Of a stretch of DNA of 64,000 bases, positions 40,752 to 54,736 are shown piece by piece. Within the stretch, counting starts at the first letter, position 1, and every line of letters begins with the position of its first letter. The notes under the pieces are model-generated. The model was not told the DNA's origin and did not search any database. It saw nothing but the letters and a program-made list of their open reading frames with translations. The DNA lies in assembly GCA_034336665.1 (NCBI GenBank), contig CM067576.1:15057385-15121384 (forward strand), given 5' to 3'. Source of the DNA: Luscinia megarhynchos (Eukaryota > Chordata > Aves > Passeriformes > Turdidae). The translations under genes were made by a program, and so were the position numbers.

Positions 40752-43700
40752 ATGACCCTTTATGTACTGCTGATATTACTGTAGAATTGATTGTATAGGT
40801 GTGGGAAACTTGCTTGCATTATAAAAGTACAAGGTGCTTGCTAAATATGCTAACTTCTTTAAAAATAAAATGGTGTTTTTAACTTTCGTATCTGTGCATT
40901 TCATTATGAGTGTAATGGAATTTTGAGCACAGCAAAACATGGGAAGTGTTTGAAATCTACTGAGAGAAGATTACTGTGAGGTCTGATTGCCTATCAGCAA
41001 ATTTTTCTATTTTTAATACAAAAATTGGGTGTTTTAAAATATATTTTAAAAAAACCCCAAATTTATTTTGGATGGGGATTCTTGAAAGCGATACAAATAT
41101 AAGTAGCATTTGTACTGTGCACATTCCTGTGAATTTGTACTGCTGAGTGATCCATGAACAGACTTTTAATCACTTTTTTTTGAAGATAAGTCTTTGTAAC
41201 TGAACAGTGAGTTCCTAGTTCCACATATTTACATATTCTAGCTCTTATTTGGCCTTGAAGCTGTACTCAGGGACACTTTGTTCTATGGCTGGATGCCAAA
41301 TTGATTTTGATTTTAAGGAATTTTTGAAAAGATATTTGATAAATTAGGTCAATATGGCCGTTACATGTGGCATGGCCATAATTTTGCCAGATGTTAAATT
41401 GTAAAAGCAGTGATGTAATTATCATTTAAGGATGACTTTCATAGTTGTAATGGCCACATATGAACAGGCATTGTAACCTGTTTTCGTACTTTGTATCTTA
41501 GAATGACTTGCTTTTACAGGGAGCTCTCTAGGCTGATTAAAACTGCACTTTTTTTCTGGGTATGAAATCTGCTGTTGGAAGATGAGCTTTTTTAGAAAGG
41601 GCTGGAGCACGTCTTTCCTGCTTGAGCATTCGCCAGCACCTCCCACCAAGTCAAGCTCCTCTGACTACTTCTTTGAGTTTGTTTCTTCTTGCACTAGAAG
41701 ACAGTTATTGTGCATGAATACTGAGATATTAATATGGCTGCTCTAGAGGTGAGTAGGATGTCAGGTTATACAGAAACAAAGTCATTTTGTGATTTTTCCT
41801 TCTCTTACGGGGAAAATACTGTGGTTTGGAATGCAGCGTATTTTCCGTAAACACAAGGCAATACAGAGCAGCTGTTTGTTCTGGGGAAGGGGGGGGAGGT
41901 TGGGTTTGTTGTTTTTTTTCATTTTTGGGGCTTTTTAAAGTCATCTTTACCTTCAGGGATTTGGATCATTATGGCAAATATTTTAGCCAGAAGATAGAAA
42001 ACAGCTCACTAGGGAGACTCCAGCTGGGACTGACAGTACAGCCGTGTTGGTTCCACGTGTTCATAAGTCAACACGTGAGGCCTCTTGACCAGCCAAAAAT
42101 TAAGTCAGTCTGTAAAAATGGAGGCAATACCTTGTATTAAGGGCAATTATAATTCTGCTATTACAAATATCTATCCAAATTTCCAAATTTGCTTATGCAC
42201 AGTGGTTATTCCAGGAGTGTCTGACCTTCGAAGAAGCTGAGCTCTCAGCTCAAGCGCTATCATCCCTAGTGAGTTGTTCAGAATAGACTGCAAACTGCTT
42301 CCATAGGAAGGATGAATGGAAGCCGTAAATAATTATGAGAATGATGACTAGGCAAGCATTTTAGTTAGATGTTTCCTTATCTAAATTGTTTTTCCAATCA
42401 TGATAAAAATATCAAAGTATGCTATAAAAATATCTGAACAAAATATCGGAGTCTGTTGCATAGAGGAAGATAATTAGCAGATAGTGTGCATCTGTTCTTA
42501 CAGATTCAGAGAAGGGCAGATGAGCTGATGTGAGCGCTGTGTACTTTAACCTGGACTATTTTCAGCCCCTTGGTTGTCTTAGATTTTGTCCAGTGCATTG
42601 CAGCTGTGTGCAGAAGGCAGATCTATCAATAACTCAGTGTTATTTCCTATAGCATATGTGCTAAAGTTCTGGTTCTGTTTGTGATGGGAACAGCTGATGT
42701 CAATGTAGTTTTCTGGTCAATAAAGCTAAAAGAGATTCAGAATCCAAAGGGGTCCTGACGTGTGTTGTACCTCTTTTGAGCTGAGTGTTGCTGGTCTCTC
42801 ATAATACCTGTTACTGTTGACGTGTGGTGATACCCAGTCTTTAATAAATGGGTTTGTATTCCAGATTTTTGGGGACATATCATCAGTGTATGGAGTTTTA
42901 CCCATGGAAGTATTCTGCTGTCATCCATGTGACAGAGTGGCTAAAGGAGATTTTGACTTTTCAGACAAGAATTTGCACAGTCTTTTCTTGATGGCTACTC
43001 ATAGATGTCAAAGATGTGAGGTCAGTCTGCTCCAATTGCTTTCTGGACAAGGCAGAGTTTGGTACTTTGTGGTGTCTCAAGGACATCCTGCATCCTGTAG
43101 CCGTTTCCTAAATTTGGCATTGGTGCCTCAGTGTACACAGCATTCAATCCTTCTTTACTGACAGTTCTTAGTCTGTCAATATAGCAATGTTTGACCATAC
43201 AGCATTACAATTAAGGGAAGAAATGAAAAAATAAATACTAATTTTAAAAATTTATCTGATTTTCAGAATAAACTTTACAATTTCTTTAAACACATTTAAA
43301 TAGAAGTTCTCTTCAGTTATAACAGTTTTTGATGAGCAAATTATTGGGTGTTATTTACTGTGTGTCTGAAGCTAAATTACATATTTTTGCATTTTAAGTT
43401 TTTCAAACTAGTGCAAAAAGGCCTTGGGAAGTGTATGATCAGATAGATATCAGAAATTTGTTTTGGAAAAGTAGACATGCTGGCTTATGGAATGCACATG
43501 CTTGTGCTTCCATAAATCTTGCTAATGGTTAAATATTTCATCTAGGGGACAGGGTTATTCATTCCATATCTATTTTTTACCTGTCTGTATGCTCTGTATG
43601 ACTTCTCTGAAAAATGATGATAGTAAAGAACGAAAAAGTTTTGTAACTTCCAGGGTATTTTAAGAGAGAAAAAGTGGTCTGTTGGAGTTGGTACCTGTCC

Positions 43701-45629
43701 CAATATTCTCTTTTCTGAACATGAAGGGCTCTAATCTTCCTAAAAAAGGAGCCCAGGCTGTTCACTTACTGCATGCTTGATGTTGGTGATTTGAGTTTCC
43801 AGGTTGTTAGAGCGAAATATAAAAATTTCTGAGAATATCCATTCTTGCTTATTAATGTTCAATGCACAAAAGAGGGTGAACACTGATGACCACTTTTTTC
43901 TCATATATAAAAGAAGGGTAAGGTTATCACAGGCCCCTTGAGCAATGAAAAATGTCTTTCACATATCTGTAAAATTCCCCCTATCCCTAAATTATCAAAA
44001 TTTTTCAAAGCTCCACAAAGTCTGCATTAAACAATTTGGTAATCCCACAGTGTCAGGATGGGAGCCAGCACTAACTTTGCAGTTGCTATCCATCTATTAT
44101 AAACCAAGTTGACTCCTTTTTCTGTTCCCATGTTGTTTCCAGACATGCTGATTACTTGAATTCCTTGTGATTTGTGTCATAACTCCAGACACATTAAATG
44201 TCCTGTGAAGTATGTCCATCATATGACCAAACCAGAAATTTTTTCTTGAGTATTTTTATAAAAGGATGTCAGGTCATAGAAAACTGGCAAGTAGCCTTTA
44301 TGGCTATGAAAGCAGTTCTGAGCTATTTAGGTTTTTGATTGTCCTTGCCTTTTTTTATGTTTTCTGTCACCACTTGCTTTTGTAGGAGTAAAGCATGTAT
44401 ACCTTTACCTCCATGGTCTGTTAAGTGGAGTAGTAACATTCCTCACTCAGAAATGTTATTTCTAGATTTTTCCTTATTGCCTTTAATGATCTGTCCTTGG
44501 CTGTGGCAAAAATGTCAAGAGTCAATGCAGTTGGTATATCTGCCCTGCCACATTATGGGGAATGTCCCATAACTCCATCTCAGTGCTGATGGTTCCATGC
44601 TGAACCTGATAATTGTTTTCTGAGTTGTTGTGTTTGAATCATCAATAACGGATTGCTCTCCTTTCTAAACCTTACTATTATTATTAATAAAACATGCACC
44701 AGAGTGTTTGCAAAGCTGGCAGCACAGTGAGACCTTTCACCCTCTGTGCCAGCTGAGGAGCCCTTGAGACTGCTGCCAGTACATTGGCACTGTTAGAGGC
44801 ACAGTCTCCAGAAAAATCACCTCTGGGCAGTCACAGTAAGAGTTGGAAATGTTAATGATTTTAAATGAGCAACAGAATTATTTGCCCAATTAGTATTTTT
44901 AAACCTCTAGTCTGCAAAAACAGTCAGCTGTCTGTATCTTCACCCTGCCAATGCAAATATGCCCTAATTTTGTGACTGCTTTGCCATTTTGAATCTAACA
45001 TTACTGTTCATGAGTGGATCCCACGTGGTGGTGCCTGGATGATTTCTGAACAGCAGAGTTGTTTGCTGGAGGCAGTAGATGTCCTATATTAACATTAATA
45101 AGGTTCCTGATGTTGTATTGAATGACATTCTTATAAATAAGGTGGGGAAACATGGATTTGAGAAAACTACATTTAGAAAATAACATGAATGTGATTATTG
45201 AGTTTGCAGGAAGGAAACAATTTTTATCAAGTCCTTCTTTACTGTTTAAATTTAATTATCTGAAGATTATGGAACTTTCAAAACATTTGTGCAGCTTGAA
45301 AGACTAGAGTTAGGTTTTCATGGTTCTTGCTAGGGAGGTAGCCTGACAAAACCAAATTCCCAATTTTACATCTAATACTGGCATCTTATAACTGGGAAAT
45401 AACTAGGTGTAAATGGCAGCCCAGGGCAGGTGTATGGGAATCAAAACAAAATAAAAAGCCCAGCCTTGGGGAGATACCATGGATTGTGATGTGACACTGA
45501 CTCCTTGGCAGCAATAGTAAGGCTGACGTCAGGGTCTATAAATGGAAGTGCTACTTGTAAAATAACTGAATTTTTCTGTTCAGTCCTGTAGTGGCAATAT
45601 GTGGTGGTCAAGCTATGTCATTCTAAGGG

Positions 45630-45985
45630 CTGCACCTCAAGGAAGATTTGTATCTGTTAGAGAATATCCAAGGCATAACAAGAAAGTTAACCCAAGTCCT
45701 AGAAAACATGACTTAGAAGAAAGAGTTGTTCTGGTCAAGAGGAATTTAAGGAGGAGATGTATGAGTCTTGTAATACACAAAATGTACTGCAGTGGAAGAT
45801 GATAATCTGTTCTCTCTTCTGTTGGTTAGGACAAGAAGTGAAGATCTGAAATTGCAGCAGTGAAAGTTCAAAGTGGAGGTGATGGAAATGGGAAGTACAA
45901 AGATAACCACAGTGAGATGCAGGGATGGACTTTGATCCATTCTAGTCCACACCAGGAGGTCTCTCAAGACAAGCAGAAAAACATT
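45630..45985 (+). mobile_element. ancient CR1-like LINE relic, sense orientation
   Basis: Blocks resembling the conserved CR1 3' region appear in the right order. 'agatgataatctgttctctc' comes first, then 'taggacaagaagtgaagatc' and 'aaattgcagcagtgaaagtt' (compare CR1 'aggacaagaagyaatgggct...aaattgcagcaagggaggtt'). 'ggaggtctctcaagacaag' lies toward the end. Divergence is much higher than in the 10.7-kb copy, suggesting an old insertion that could be shared by many birds. The start may lie further upstream, near 45,450. Confidence 0.6.
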
Positions 45986-47683
45986 TGACAGGAGCTGTGG
46001 AGATACAGTTGCCCCTAACCTTGCTGATAAATAGATTTTGCATGAATGATGGATACATCATGATACAGCATGAAATTATCATTGTATAGACGGTAAAAAC
46101 CCAAAAGTGAGACTTGACAAACAGATGAAGAACTCAATATGTCTTACTCAAAGACTATATTTGTATTTTCCTCCTACCAGTCTGAGACAGAGCTAGAATG
46201 GGTGTCTCTGAGTATAATCAAGATCATAAAGGTTGTTTTGATTTATTTTCTAGTAGAAGGTTGTCTACCCTTTCTCCTCATGATGGTGTGCACTCCCTCT
46301 TCAGGTGCATACAAGCATCAGCAAATAGCAAGTATATTGCTGTACATATTGAGTAGTATTTGAATATGCATGGCTATGTCTATCTTTCAATATTTGCAGG
46401 CACAGGAGAGGTTGAGCTTTATCAAAGTCTGTGACTTTGTAAATTTGTCTCAGGTTTTCCTGTGGAATAGCTATAGGAAGTAATTATCCTCTCTGTTACT
46501 TTGTGTGTGTAATTTCTGTGCTATGAAAATAGTTTAAAAGAGAATGAATACTAGAGGTTTTGGTGGTTGGGCTTTTTTGGTTTTTTTTTCCTGAGAGGGA
46601 AATTACTACCCTGCATCAGTACTGTGTGTATTTTCTTTGTTTCTGTTGCTTATAGCAGGGAAAGAAAAACCCATAAGAATGTGAAATATTATTTTAAATG
46701 TCCTCAGGAACATACAGTGGCATTGCTGGATTCTGAGCAATTTCAGTTTATCAGTATCCCTGGCTTTTAGGTGTTCATGACATTTGCACTATTCTGGGTT
46801 GTTGTTTAAGAACTAATGTATTTCTGTTACTTTGCTTTGCTTCCAGTGTTCTGGAAATTAGGGGGGAGGATGTTCACCTTCTGTTTAAGTTTCCTCAGAT
46901 ATTGCTGCTTAATAGGAATTATTCTTCTGGGTATCAGGTATTGGTTCTAGCTAGTCCTAATAGCTAAAAGGAGACTAGCCTGAAGAAGAAATGGTGATGA
47001 TATGGTTCCACTTTTCTTTACAGAGCTGACTCAGCAAGGGAGGGAATTACATGCTGCATCATTTGAAGATCATGTATTGCAGCAGGTGTTTCCAGGAATT
47101 TTCAGATGAACATGTAGGAATGAAACAAAAATCTAATTTTAGATATTTCATGCCCAGCAACTTCTCATTATCTGTAGTTTCAAATCTGGAAGTCATCTTC
47201 ATTAACCTAAGATTTTTCAAGAGGAAAAAAATTTCAGCTTTCAGCAAGAAGAGAGAACAATACATTTTATTCAAATATGGAAATACCAGGGAACTCCACT
47301 GACAGCATGCTTGTGAAATCTGTGATCTATGCTCTATGCCATAAAGGAGAAAGAGCCTGTCCATTTTCTGTCTTCAGTCATCATCATTTTATGAGTGTTG
47401 AATTCTGTCCTGCCCCTTAGTTAAAGAAGTTTTTCTTGTGGTTAACCTTAGCAGGTTTCTGCTATGATAGGGAAAGGTAGTGACAGAACATTTAAAGAGT
47501 CAGTGAGTTTCATACTATTAACATGCTCTATCTAAACAGATTGTAATAAAAGTAACAAAATGTGGAAGCAAAGTCCCACAGGTATAAAACAAAGTATTAT
47601 TTTGTACATGTGATCTATATTTTATACATGCTAAGTATTATTTTATACAGCTGAGTACTTTTAAAACAATATGCAGTATCAGA

Positions 47684-47715
47684 ATATTTTTCTTGTAAAA
47701 TATTTTTCTTGTAAA
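47684..47715. repeat. 16-bp tandem duplication
   Basis: Two exact adjacent copies of ATATTTTTCTTGTAAA. The preceding 90 bases are also repetitive, with 'tattattttgtaca' and 'tattattttataca' variants. Confidence 0.9.
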
Positions 47716-49133
47716 AGGCATAAGTCAAAGAGCAAAATATTTTTTTTGCCTTTGCTATGTTGTAGCATATGCTTGTGCTTGGCAAAAGTAGTGGCAGGAA
47801 GCATGTCAAACAAGTGCTTAGAGTATTAAAGTTTTAAAAAAATGTCAGAGAAAACTGGAAGCTTGTTAATCCACAGAAATCTGTCATAAAGATTGCATTG
47901 TAAGGTGGTTTCAGCACGAATTCTAGTGACATATGGGAGCTTAAAATATAATCTAATGATATATCTGTATCGGTGAGATGTTTATGTAACATGATTGCAA
48001 CAGAGATGTCTTTTCTTGTTAATTTATTAGAGTAATGGAAGTTGCCATCTTTGTAGAACAATGCAAAGAACAAGTTTTATTCAGAAAAATCTTAGTGTCA
48101 GAATCAAAATGCTTTTTATTTCTGTATACATTTATGAAAAAGAGCAATTTTGGATCTAGCTTGAAGCATGCTGAAGACTGGCAGCCTGGTCTATGGAAAT
48201 CTGTGTTGCTGCTGACTTCTGTTCTGCTCTGGGCATTAGCATGTGTACCCAGAAAAAAGACCTGATAGAAATACAAGTGAAAGACAAAACATTGTTCAGA
48301 GAAAGCTCTGACAGAAATAATTTCATATGGGAATAATCAAGTGAAGGTCTTTTCCAGTGGAACTAGAATTGAAAAGGCTCTGTCTATGACGCTGAAGAAA
48401 AATCCTGAATTATTTCAATAATGCTGCAATTTATAAACTACAGGTTTTATTACTGTGCTGCTTGATTTTATAGAAATGAAGAAAGAAATTTTGAGTTGCA
48501 ATAAGGTTCCAGAATTCACATTGGTCCTAAGTATAAATGGGTTTTTTGTGAAGTCTCTCTACCATTTTTTTTCCTCCAGAGGTAAACTTGTGCTGAGCTC
48601 TGTGATGGGCCCTTTGCAGCTGCTGCTCTTTGCTCTTGGAGGCATCTCCTGGCAGGGCTCTAGGGGGAACCAGGGGAAGAGCACTATAGAGGGATGGCAT
48701 GTCCCTGCAGCTCAGTGCTCTCTGGGGTTGCATGAGAGCCCTGTCACTTCCCCAAGCTCTTCAGCACCAGGGAAAGGTCAGTGCCCAAGAGGGAAAGTTG
48801 CTGTCACTCCTAGTGCTGTTACAGTGAGGGCTTGGAAGGGCTCAGTTCGTCACAAATGGTCAGGCACCCTGGATTCTGGCTACTTGTAGAGCTGTCTAAA
48901 TAGATTCCAGCCACTTTTTAAAAGCCAGGTTTTTCATTTAATAATTGTTTTAGATTACCGGAGGACTGAGGAAATAGTGTCTAATACATTGCTTTGGAAA
49001 AATATCCCTTTAAATAAGGATGAAAGTTATTACTACCACTGTATTCAGATCACATTTATTCTGACTGATTTTCTAGTACCCTGAAAGATGTATGTAACTG
49101 AATATTACACCTCTTTCATGTATTCTTTCTTTT

Positions 49134-49146
49134 CTCTCTCTCTCTC
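49134..49146. repeat. short (CT)n microsatellite
   Basis: About six CT units lie within a longer pyrimidine-rich stretch from about 49110 to 49160. Confidence 0.9.
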
Positions 49147-50541
49147 ATTTTTTTTCTAAGACTCATGACTGTGGGAGAGAGATCAATGTCCAGTTTTGTA
49201 GATTCTGTAACAGGAAAGCACAGGGTTGGTGTTAAAATATTTTCTGTCTCTGAAAGAATAAGTCTCTGTTGGCTTATTATGTGAGGTAGGGAGAGTTGTA
49301 TGGGTAAAAAAAATGCTGTGTGATTGCCTTATTGTGGGCTGTGTCATAATGCAAGTATACAACACAGTGAATTAAGGGAGCAGATTTTACCTAGAAGGAT
49401 CTACTGTTGGACTTATGAGCACCCATGTTTTATTCTTAATATGGTTTAGAGAAGAAAGGTGTTGGAGGATATTACTCCTTTTAATGTTGTTCAGGTATGT
49501 GCCAGCAGCACACTCCATGTATCTGTGATGCTTTACAATTCTTGAGATTATTAATGTTCACAGCTTATAGCAAATATAAAAATGGCACAGTTCACAGGCA
49601 AATTAAACATATGTGGCTTAGCTGTGAGTGCATAATTTTTTTCCCCCTATAATATGAGACTAATATTAAAAGTAATTCCATCCTTCGGTTCAGGAGAATG
49701 TCCATGTGTTTTGTGATTCTGCTGAGCTCTTCTAAATGCTGAGAAAATTAAAAAAAAAAAAAACAACTTTAGAGTAGCATTTGACTGAGTTAGTGTTTAG
49801 ATCACCTAAGGATAATGATCTAGCTAAATCAATTGTTGGGTCTACCTGTATTGCCAATGGAAGGTTGTACATGCCCAGAAATTGGGTCGTCAAACCAGGC
49901 TTACAAGGGGATGTGCCCTTCTGGAGGGTCATTCTTTCCAGTTTCTGCATATGGAGTCCAGGTGTCTAGTCTGAGTCTCAAGATTAGGATTGTGAATTTA
50001 GAGATGCTAAATATCTCTTTAGCCTGCATTGCACGGTTAAAAAGCATCAAAATTCTCAGTATGTTAATTTTGTCCTCTTGCACTATCAACACTTAATATG
50101 TATTCTATCTTGTTTATTCTACTGGTGAAACTGGAAATTTCCTCAAATACTCATATTCTATGTCTATGGAATGTCCAGGCAGCAACTCTAAAATCTGGAC
50201 AACTAATCATGGGTCTTAGTGCTTGCCCATGAGTACCTGTCTTTATATAAATATATTTGAATCCTAAGAGGCTTTAATCATGGCAGTTCATTCAAAATAA
50301 GAATGGTTTCAGGTTAGGTATAATCATGATTTGGAATGACTGCATGTTTTCAGTCATCTTCTTTTATTGCAGGAAAAAAATAACCTCTTATGTGTTATAA
50401 GTATTTATATCTCTAGATTCTCTCAGAGAAAATTTCTTAATTCCAAAATAATCTTTGGAATGATCAGTCATCTGGGCTAGAGGAGCTAATACCGTAATGT
50501 CGGAAGCAAAGCTTAGTGTCTCTGATATGGTGTGCACTTTC

Positions 50542-50565
50542 TTTTTTTTTTTTTTTTTTTTTTTT
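50542..50565. repeat. 24-base T run
   Basis: Homopolymer of 24 T followed by CCATTTCCAGG. Together these make a strong pseudo splice-acceptor context, but no exon-like sequence follows. Another T run (17 bases) lies at 51898-51914. Confidence 0.9.
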
Positions 50566-53500
50566 CCATTTCCAGGATATCTGAGCATAGCATCACTCAA
50601 CACTGTTTCCTACATGTTGAATTGAGCCTTTGCAGCTCACTTCTGTGTTCAGGGATCAAAAGCCAACCTGGTGACATCATCCCATACTCATATGAGTGGT
50701 ATTTGTTCAGCTAGATCTGTGTTCTGTAGAGAAGACTGGTGGCTAAATGCTAATGGATATGTGAGCACAATATTATAAGGAAAAGGAGCAGGAAATGCTA
50801 AATATCTCAGGTGTGTAACCCACTGCCAAGTGGTGCACACTGGCACCAGGCCCTGGAGACTCCACCTGAACAAAATTCCCATTTAAAGAGTGCTGATGTA
50901 ATGTGTAGAACAAGGTGCATTTCTTTTTATAGGTCAGGTCACTGATTGTTGTTATTTGGTTGACAAAAATTTGCATCTCTTAAAGAAAGCTCATTTATGG
51001 GAGTTGTGTCCCAGTAAGGGTGAGTAGCTAGTGTGACCTGTGGTGATATTTATCTGTGCTATAGTTTCTTTTTATACTCTATTAATATTTTCTCTGGCAA
51101 ACCCACTGCATGAGTTGAAGCTGTTGTAATCTAGAAATTATTGGGTTTTTAGGAGCATAGAACACTAGGAAAAAGCTGCCCATAGTAAGAGCAGTGAAAT
51201 ATAATATAGCTTGTCATAGGAAACAGTACTACTGTGGGAGAACTGCTAAAGTCAATTGTATTTCCAGGTTAGCAGCAATAATTTCTATCAACATTATACC
51301 CTTTGCATGTAATTACTTCTTTATTTAAAGCTGGTTTTGTAAAGCTTTTTCCTCTTTTTATGATCCAGGCACCTAATGACTCCCCAAGAGAAAGCACATC
51401 GTGGATAGATTGGCCCCATTAGGGCAAACTGGGTAATAAAATAATACTATAGACTGTTACACATTAATGTTCCAATTACTATTTTTTGCTTTTTTTACAG
51501 ATGCCAAGCAGAAATTGATAGCATTAGGCAGTGTATGGGGTCAGACAAATCTGATTTGTCTCTCCCTGAAGATTACAAGCTATACACCGTCTGGCCTGCT
51601 TGAACACAATTAACAGATTACATTATATTCTTGCTACATTTACTTAATAAAATAGTTTTTATCTCATCAGTCTTCACATATAACATTTTTTTTAATCCAG
51701 TATTATTTGTGTATATATTTTTAAGAAAAGCAAATTATTTCAGGTAATCAAGAGATTTTCAATACCAACAAGATTTGAAAACGAAAGCAGGTATATTGAA
51801 ATCCAGGGGATTAAAAGCACTCCACCTGATTGCATTTATGTAACATATGCATGAATTCCTGATTTGGTCCCCTTTCTCTATTTCTTTGACTTTGGCCTTT
51901 TTTTTTTTTTTTTTCTTTCTTAAAAAAACAGAGAAGTACTTGGAATTTAGCTTGTTAAGAGTGTAATTTTCAGAAACACTCAAACTAGCCGCCTTCTATC
52001 TGAAATATTCAGTTACTGCCTTTTATTTTTTACTGTATAGGAAGTTACTGACTAAAACTAAACACTTTGAATATTGAGGGCATTTGCACATAAGAATGGG
52101 ATTGTAATGAAGAAATTCCTGGTTTGTCTCTCGATCAGTCTCCAATGAGGACAGAGAATTTTTTGTCTTTTCTTATAAAACTGTAGAGTATCAAACATGA
52201 GAATAAATGTTTGTCACAGGAAACAGACGTTCCTTTGAAAAACTAAAAAAGCCACAAAAAAACCCCAAAAAAGAGATCAGAATAAGCCCTGCCATGTTAT
52301 TAATGGCAACAGAGCTCAAGGAGGCATAAAGATCTCGAGTATTTCAATGAGAAGCGTTTAGGTCAGAGCTTTTAGGAAAACTTTTGCAACAAGGTCATGC
52401 TGGTTTGGATGCTGCAGTTATTTTCTCATCTTTGCAAGTAGCCAGAATTTTCATCTGGTTTGTGTGATAGATTTGAAAGTGGTTTGTTGGGATTTTAGAG
52501 GGCTTTTTTTGATTTTTTTCCTTTTCCTGTAGTGTAAATCCTGACAGCACAGGTGAGAGGTCAGAACAAATGAGGGCTGAAGATCTACAGGAGATATGCT
52601 GTGTGAGGCTTTCTGTTTGACATGGGGTTAAAAATTTAAATGATGAGATTATGCTATTACCTACTTTTTAACAGAGTAAAATCTAAAATTGATGTGGAAT
52701 GTGTGGAGCATATTTGCTTGAGATCAGTGACACTTAAATCTGATTTTGGAAAGAGGCTAAATTTGATATAGCTGCCTTCACTGTGTAAAAGCCACATATG
52801 TTAAGTCTCCAAGATAAAGCCTAAAGTAATAGAATAATGGTCAGCACTGTTAAATCATGAATCAACCCAACTTTTATTGATCAAATATGATGGTTTTGAT
52901 AAGGATGTGATGAATAAAGGCAAAGTCATGTATTTAAGCATATTCCTTGTACATTTTTCAATTTTCTTGCTGCTGCCTCGCCCCATTTCAGTTATAAGCC
53001 TTTTCTTATTAAAGCAATTCATTATTAGGATGAAGAAGAAACAATATGGTGTGAATAAAATAGCATGTTAAAGTGGCTTCTCAGCCTTTCATATTGATCA
53101 AACTAAATGCCAATAAGGTGGGACTTCTCCAATCTTTGGTAACAGCTAATCCATCTTAACAGTGGTTATTCCTAGACAGAAAAGAAATAATTGGAATTAT
53201 TATTATTTTCTATTTGAATTAATGATTTTATATTCTGAATTACTGATTATTTTTTTTCCAAGAACATCATAAGGATAGGGGGAAGAGGTCTGAGGGTGGG
53301 GGGCTTCTGATTTCTTAGTGATTGCAAATTCTTCAATATATTCCTATAGTTCATTATATCCTTAAGGAAATAAGAGGAAATTGTAAATACTGAGTGGGAA
53401 AGAAAAACTGTATCTATAAAGAATGAATCCTTTAAATTGGTCTGTGTTAAAGATATGCAATGCATATCTTATGTATATAAGCTAACATGAGGTAGCATTT

Positions 53501-54430
53501 TTATTTCTGCTAAAGCATCAGGTCCCTATTTAAAGTACTAGGTGAATGATATACATACAAATGCAGAAATCTTGAGTTTAGCTATTCAAGTTAATGTACA
53601 GAAAACCAATGGAAGAGGTGAAATGTCTGTCTTCAAAAGCACCGTTATAAAGTAGAGCCTTGTATCTAAAGCAAGAGTAATCTCTGCATGTAAGTGACTC
53701 AAAAGTTCCTTTGTGTTCCCACAGGAACACCTATTTGCTGTGGAAACTATTGAGCAACCAAAGTGAACTGCTGACAGATTGTTTTATTATTTTGCTATTA
53801 TTATTCTTCCTAGGTGTAGTTAAAAGCAAAAAGTTCACTGTCAGGTAGTATTGACACCAGTCTACTTTAACAAAGACAGAAAGCATGTAACACATTACTT
53901 ATTTAAATAAGAAAGATGAATTAGATGAGTGAATTTTCCAGGAATATTCATTTCATAGTCATTGAATATAAGCAAGAGGAGAGGCTGTGTTCCTTTCCCC
54001 TTGAAGTTACTTTTCACTTAAAAATGGAATAAAATAAAAGGGTTTCTCTGCTTATGCCTGTATCATCCTGCAGAGATCCTTCAGCCCTTACAGAGTGAAA
54101 GGAGTAAAGGACTCTGTGACTCACAGCCTCAGCACCAGAAGGATGTTTCTTCCTTGGCACCTACCTGTCTTCCTAGTTCTAGTAACTTCCAGAGCAGAGT
54201 GATGCATTGCACATCCTTAAGTTCCCCAGGTCTGTTACTAGCAGTAAACTTAGATTTGTTTTACTATCAGAGCCCAGTGGCTGCAGAATGAGAGCACAGT
54301 GAAAAAAAAATAGCAATAGTGATCAGCATAACAGCAATTAAATCTTCTTTGATGAGAGACAGGGCAATAATGGAAAGTGGAGAATCTAGCCTTTGTACAA
54401 TTCTTTATTCAATGTGCCTTTTGTCAGACA

Positions 54431-54436
54431 GCGTTA
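54431..54436 (+). repeat. left target-site duplication (GCGTTA) of solo LTR
   Basis: GCGTTA directly precedes the TGTAG terminus of the LTR and is repeated exactly after its CTACA terminus at 54887-54892. Confidence 0.88.
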
Positions 54437-54670
54437 TGTAGAAAATGTTACTCCCCCTAAAAATCTATCCCTGGAATTCCATCCCATAATTATTGAATGC
54501 CTGGCAACCAACCCCCCTTTCCCTTATCGAAAACCCTGTTATCTTTTTGGATTTCTATTGGCTCTTAAAGCCAACAAGTTATCGGTCCTTTTTTACTTAA
54601 GAATTTTAAGATAATTGGTTAGTTTAAAAGCTGTAGTTTTATTGTTAGAAAATTCAATCCTCTGTAAACC

Positions 54671-54679
54671 TATAAAAAG
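54671..54679 (+). promoter_or_regulatory. TATA box within the solo LTR
   Basis: TATAAAAAG lies 60 bases before the LTR's AATAAA signal, the usual spacing for a retroviral U3 promoter with a short R region. Confidence 0.7.
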
Positions 54680-54730
54680 TCCTTTGTTATCTGATGTAAC
54701 TAGACTGTTGTAGGACTCTCCCTTCGGGGA

Positions 54731-54736
54731 AATAAA
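54731..54736 (+). terminator. AATAAA polyadenylation signal within the solo LTR
   Basis: AATAAA follows the TATA box in the same orientation as the host gene. A T/C-rich stretch (ctgctctgtctcaacctttc) lies about 15-40 bases downstream, as expected for a working signal. Confidence 0.65.
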
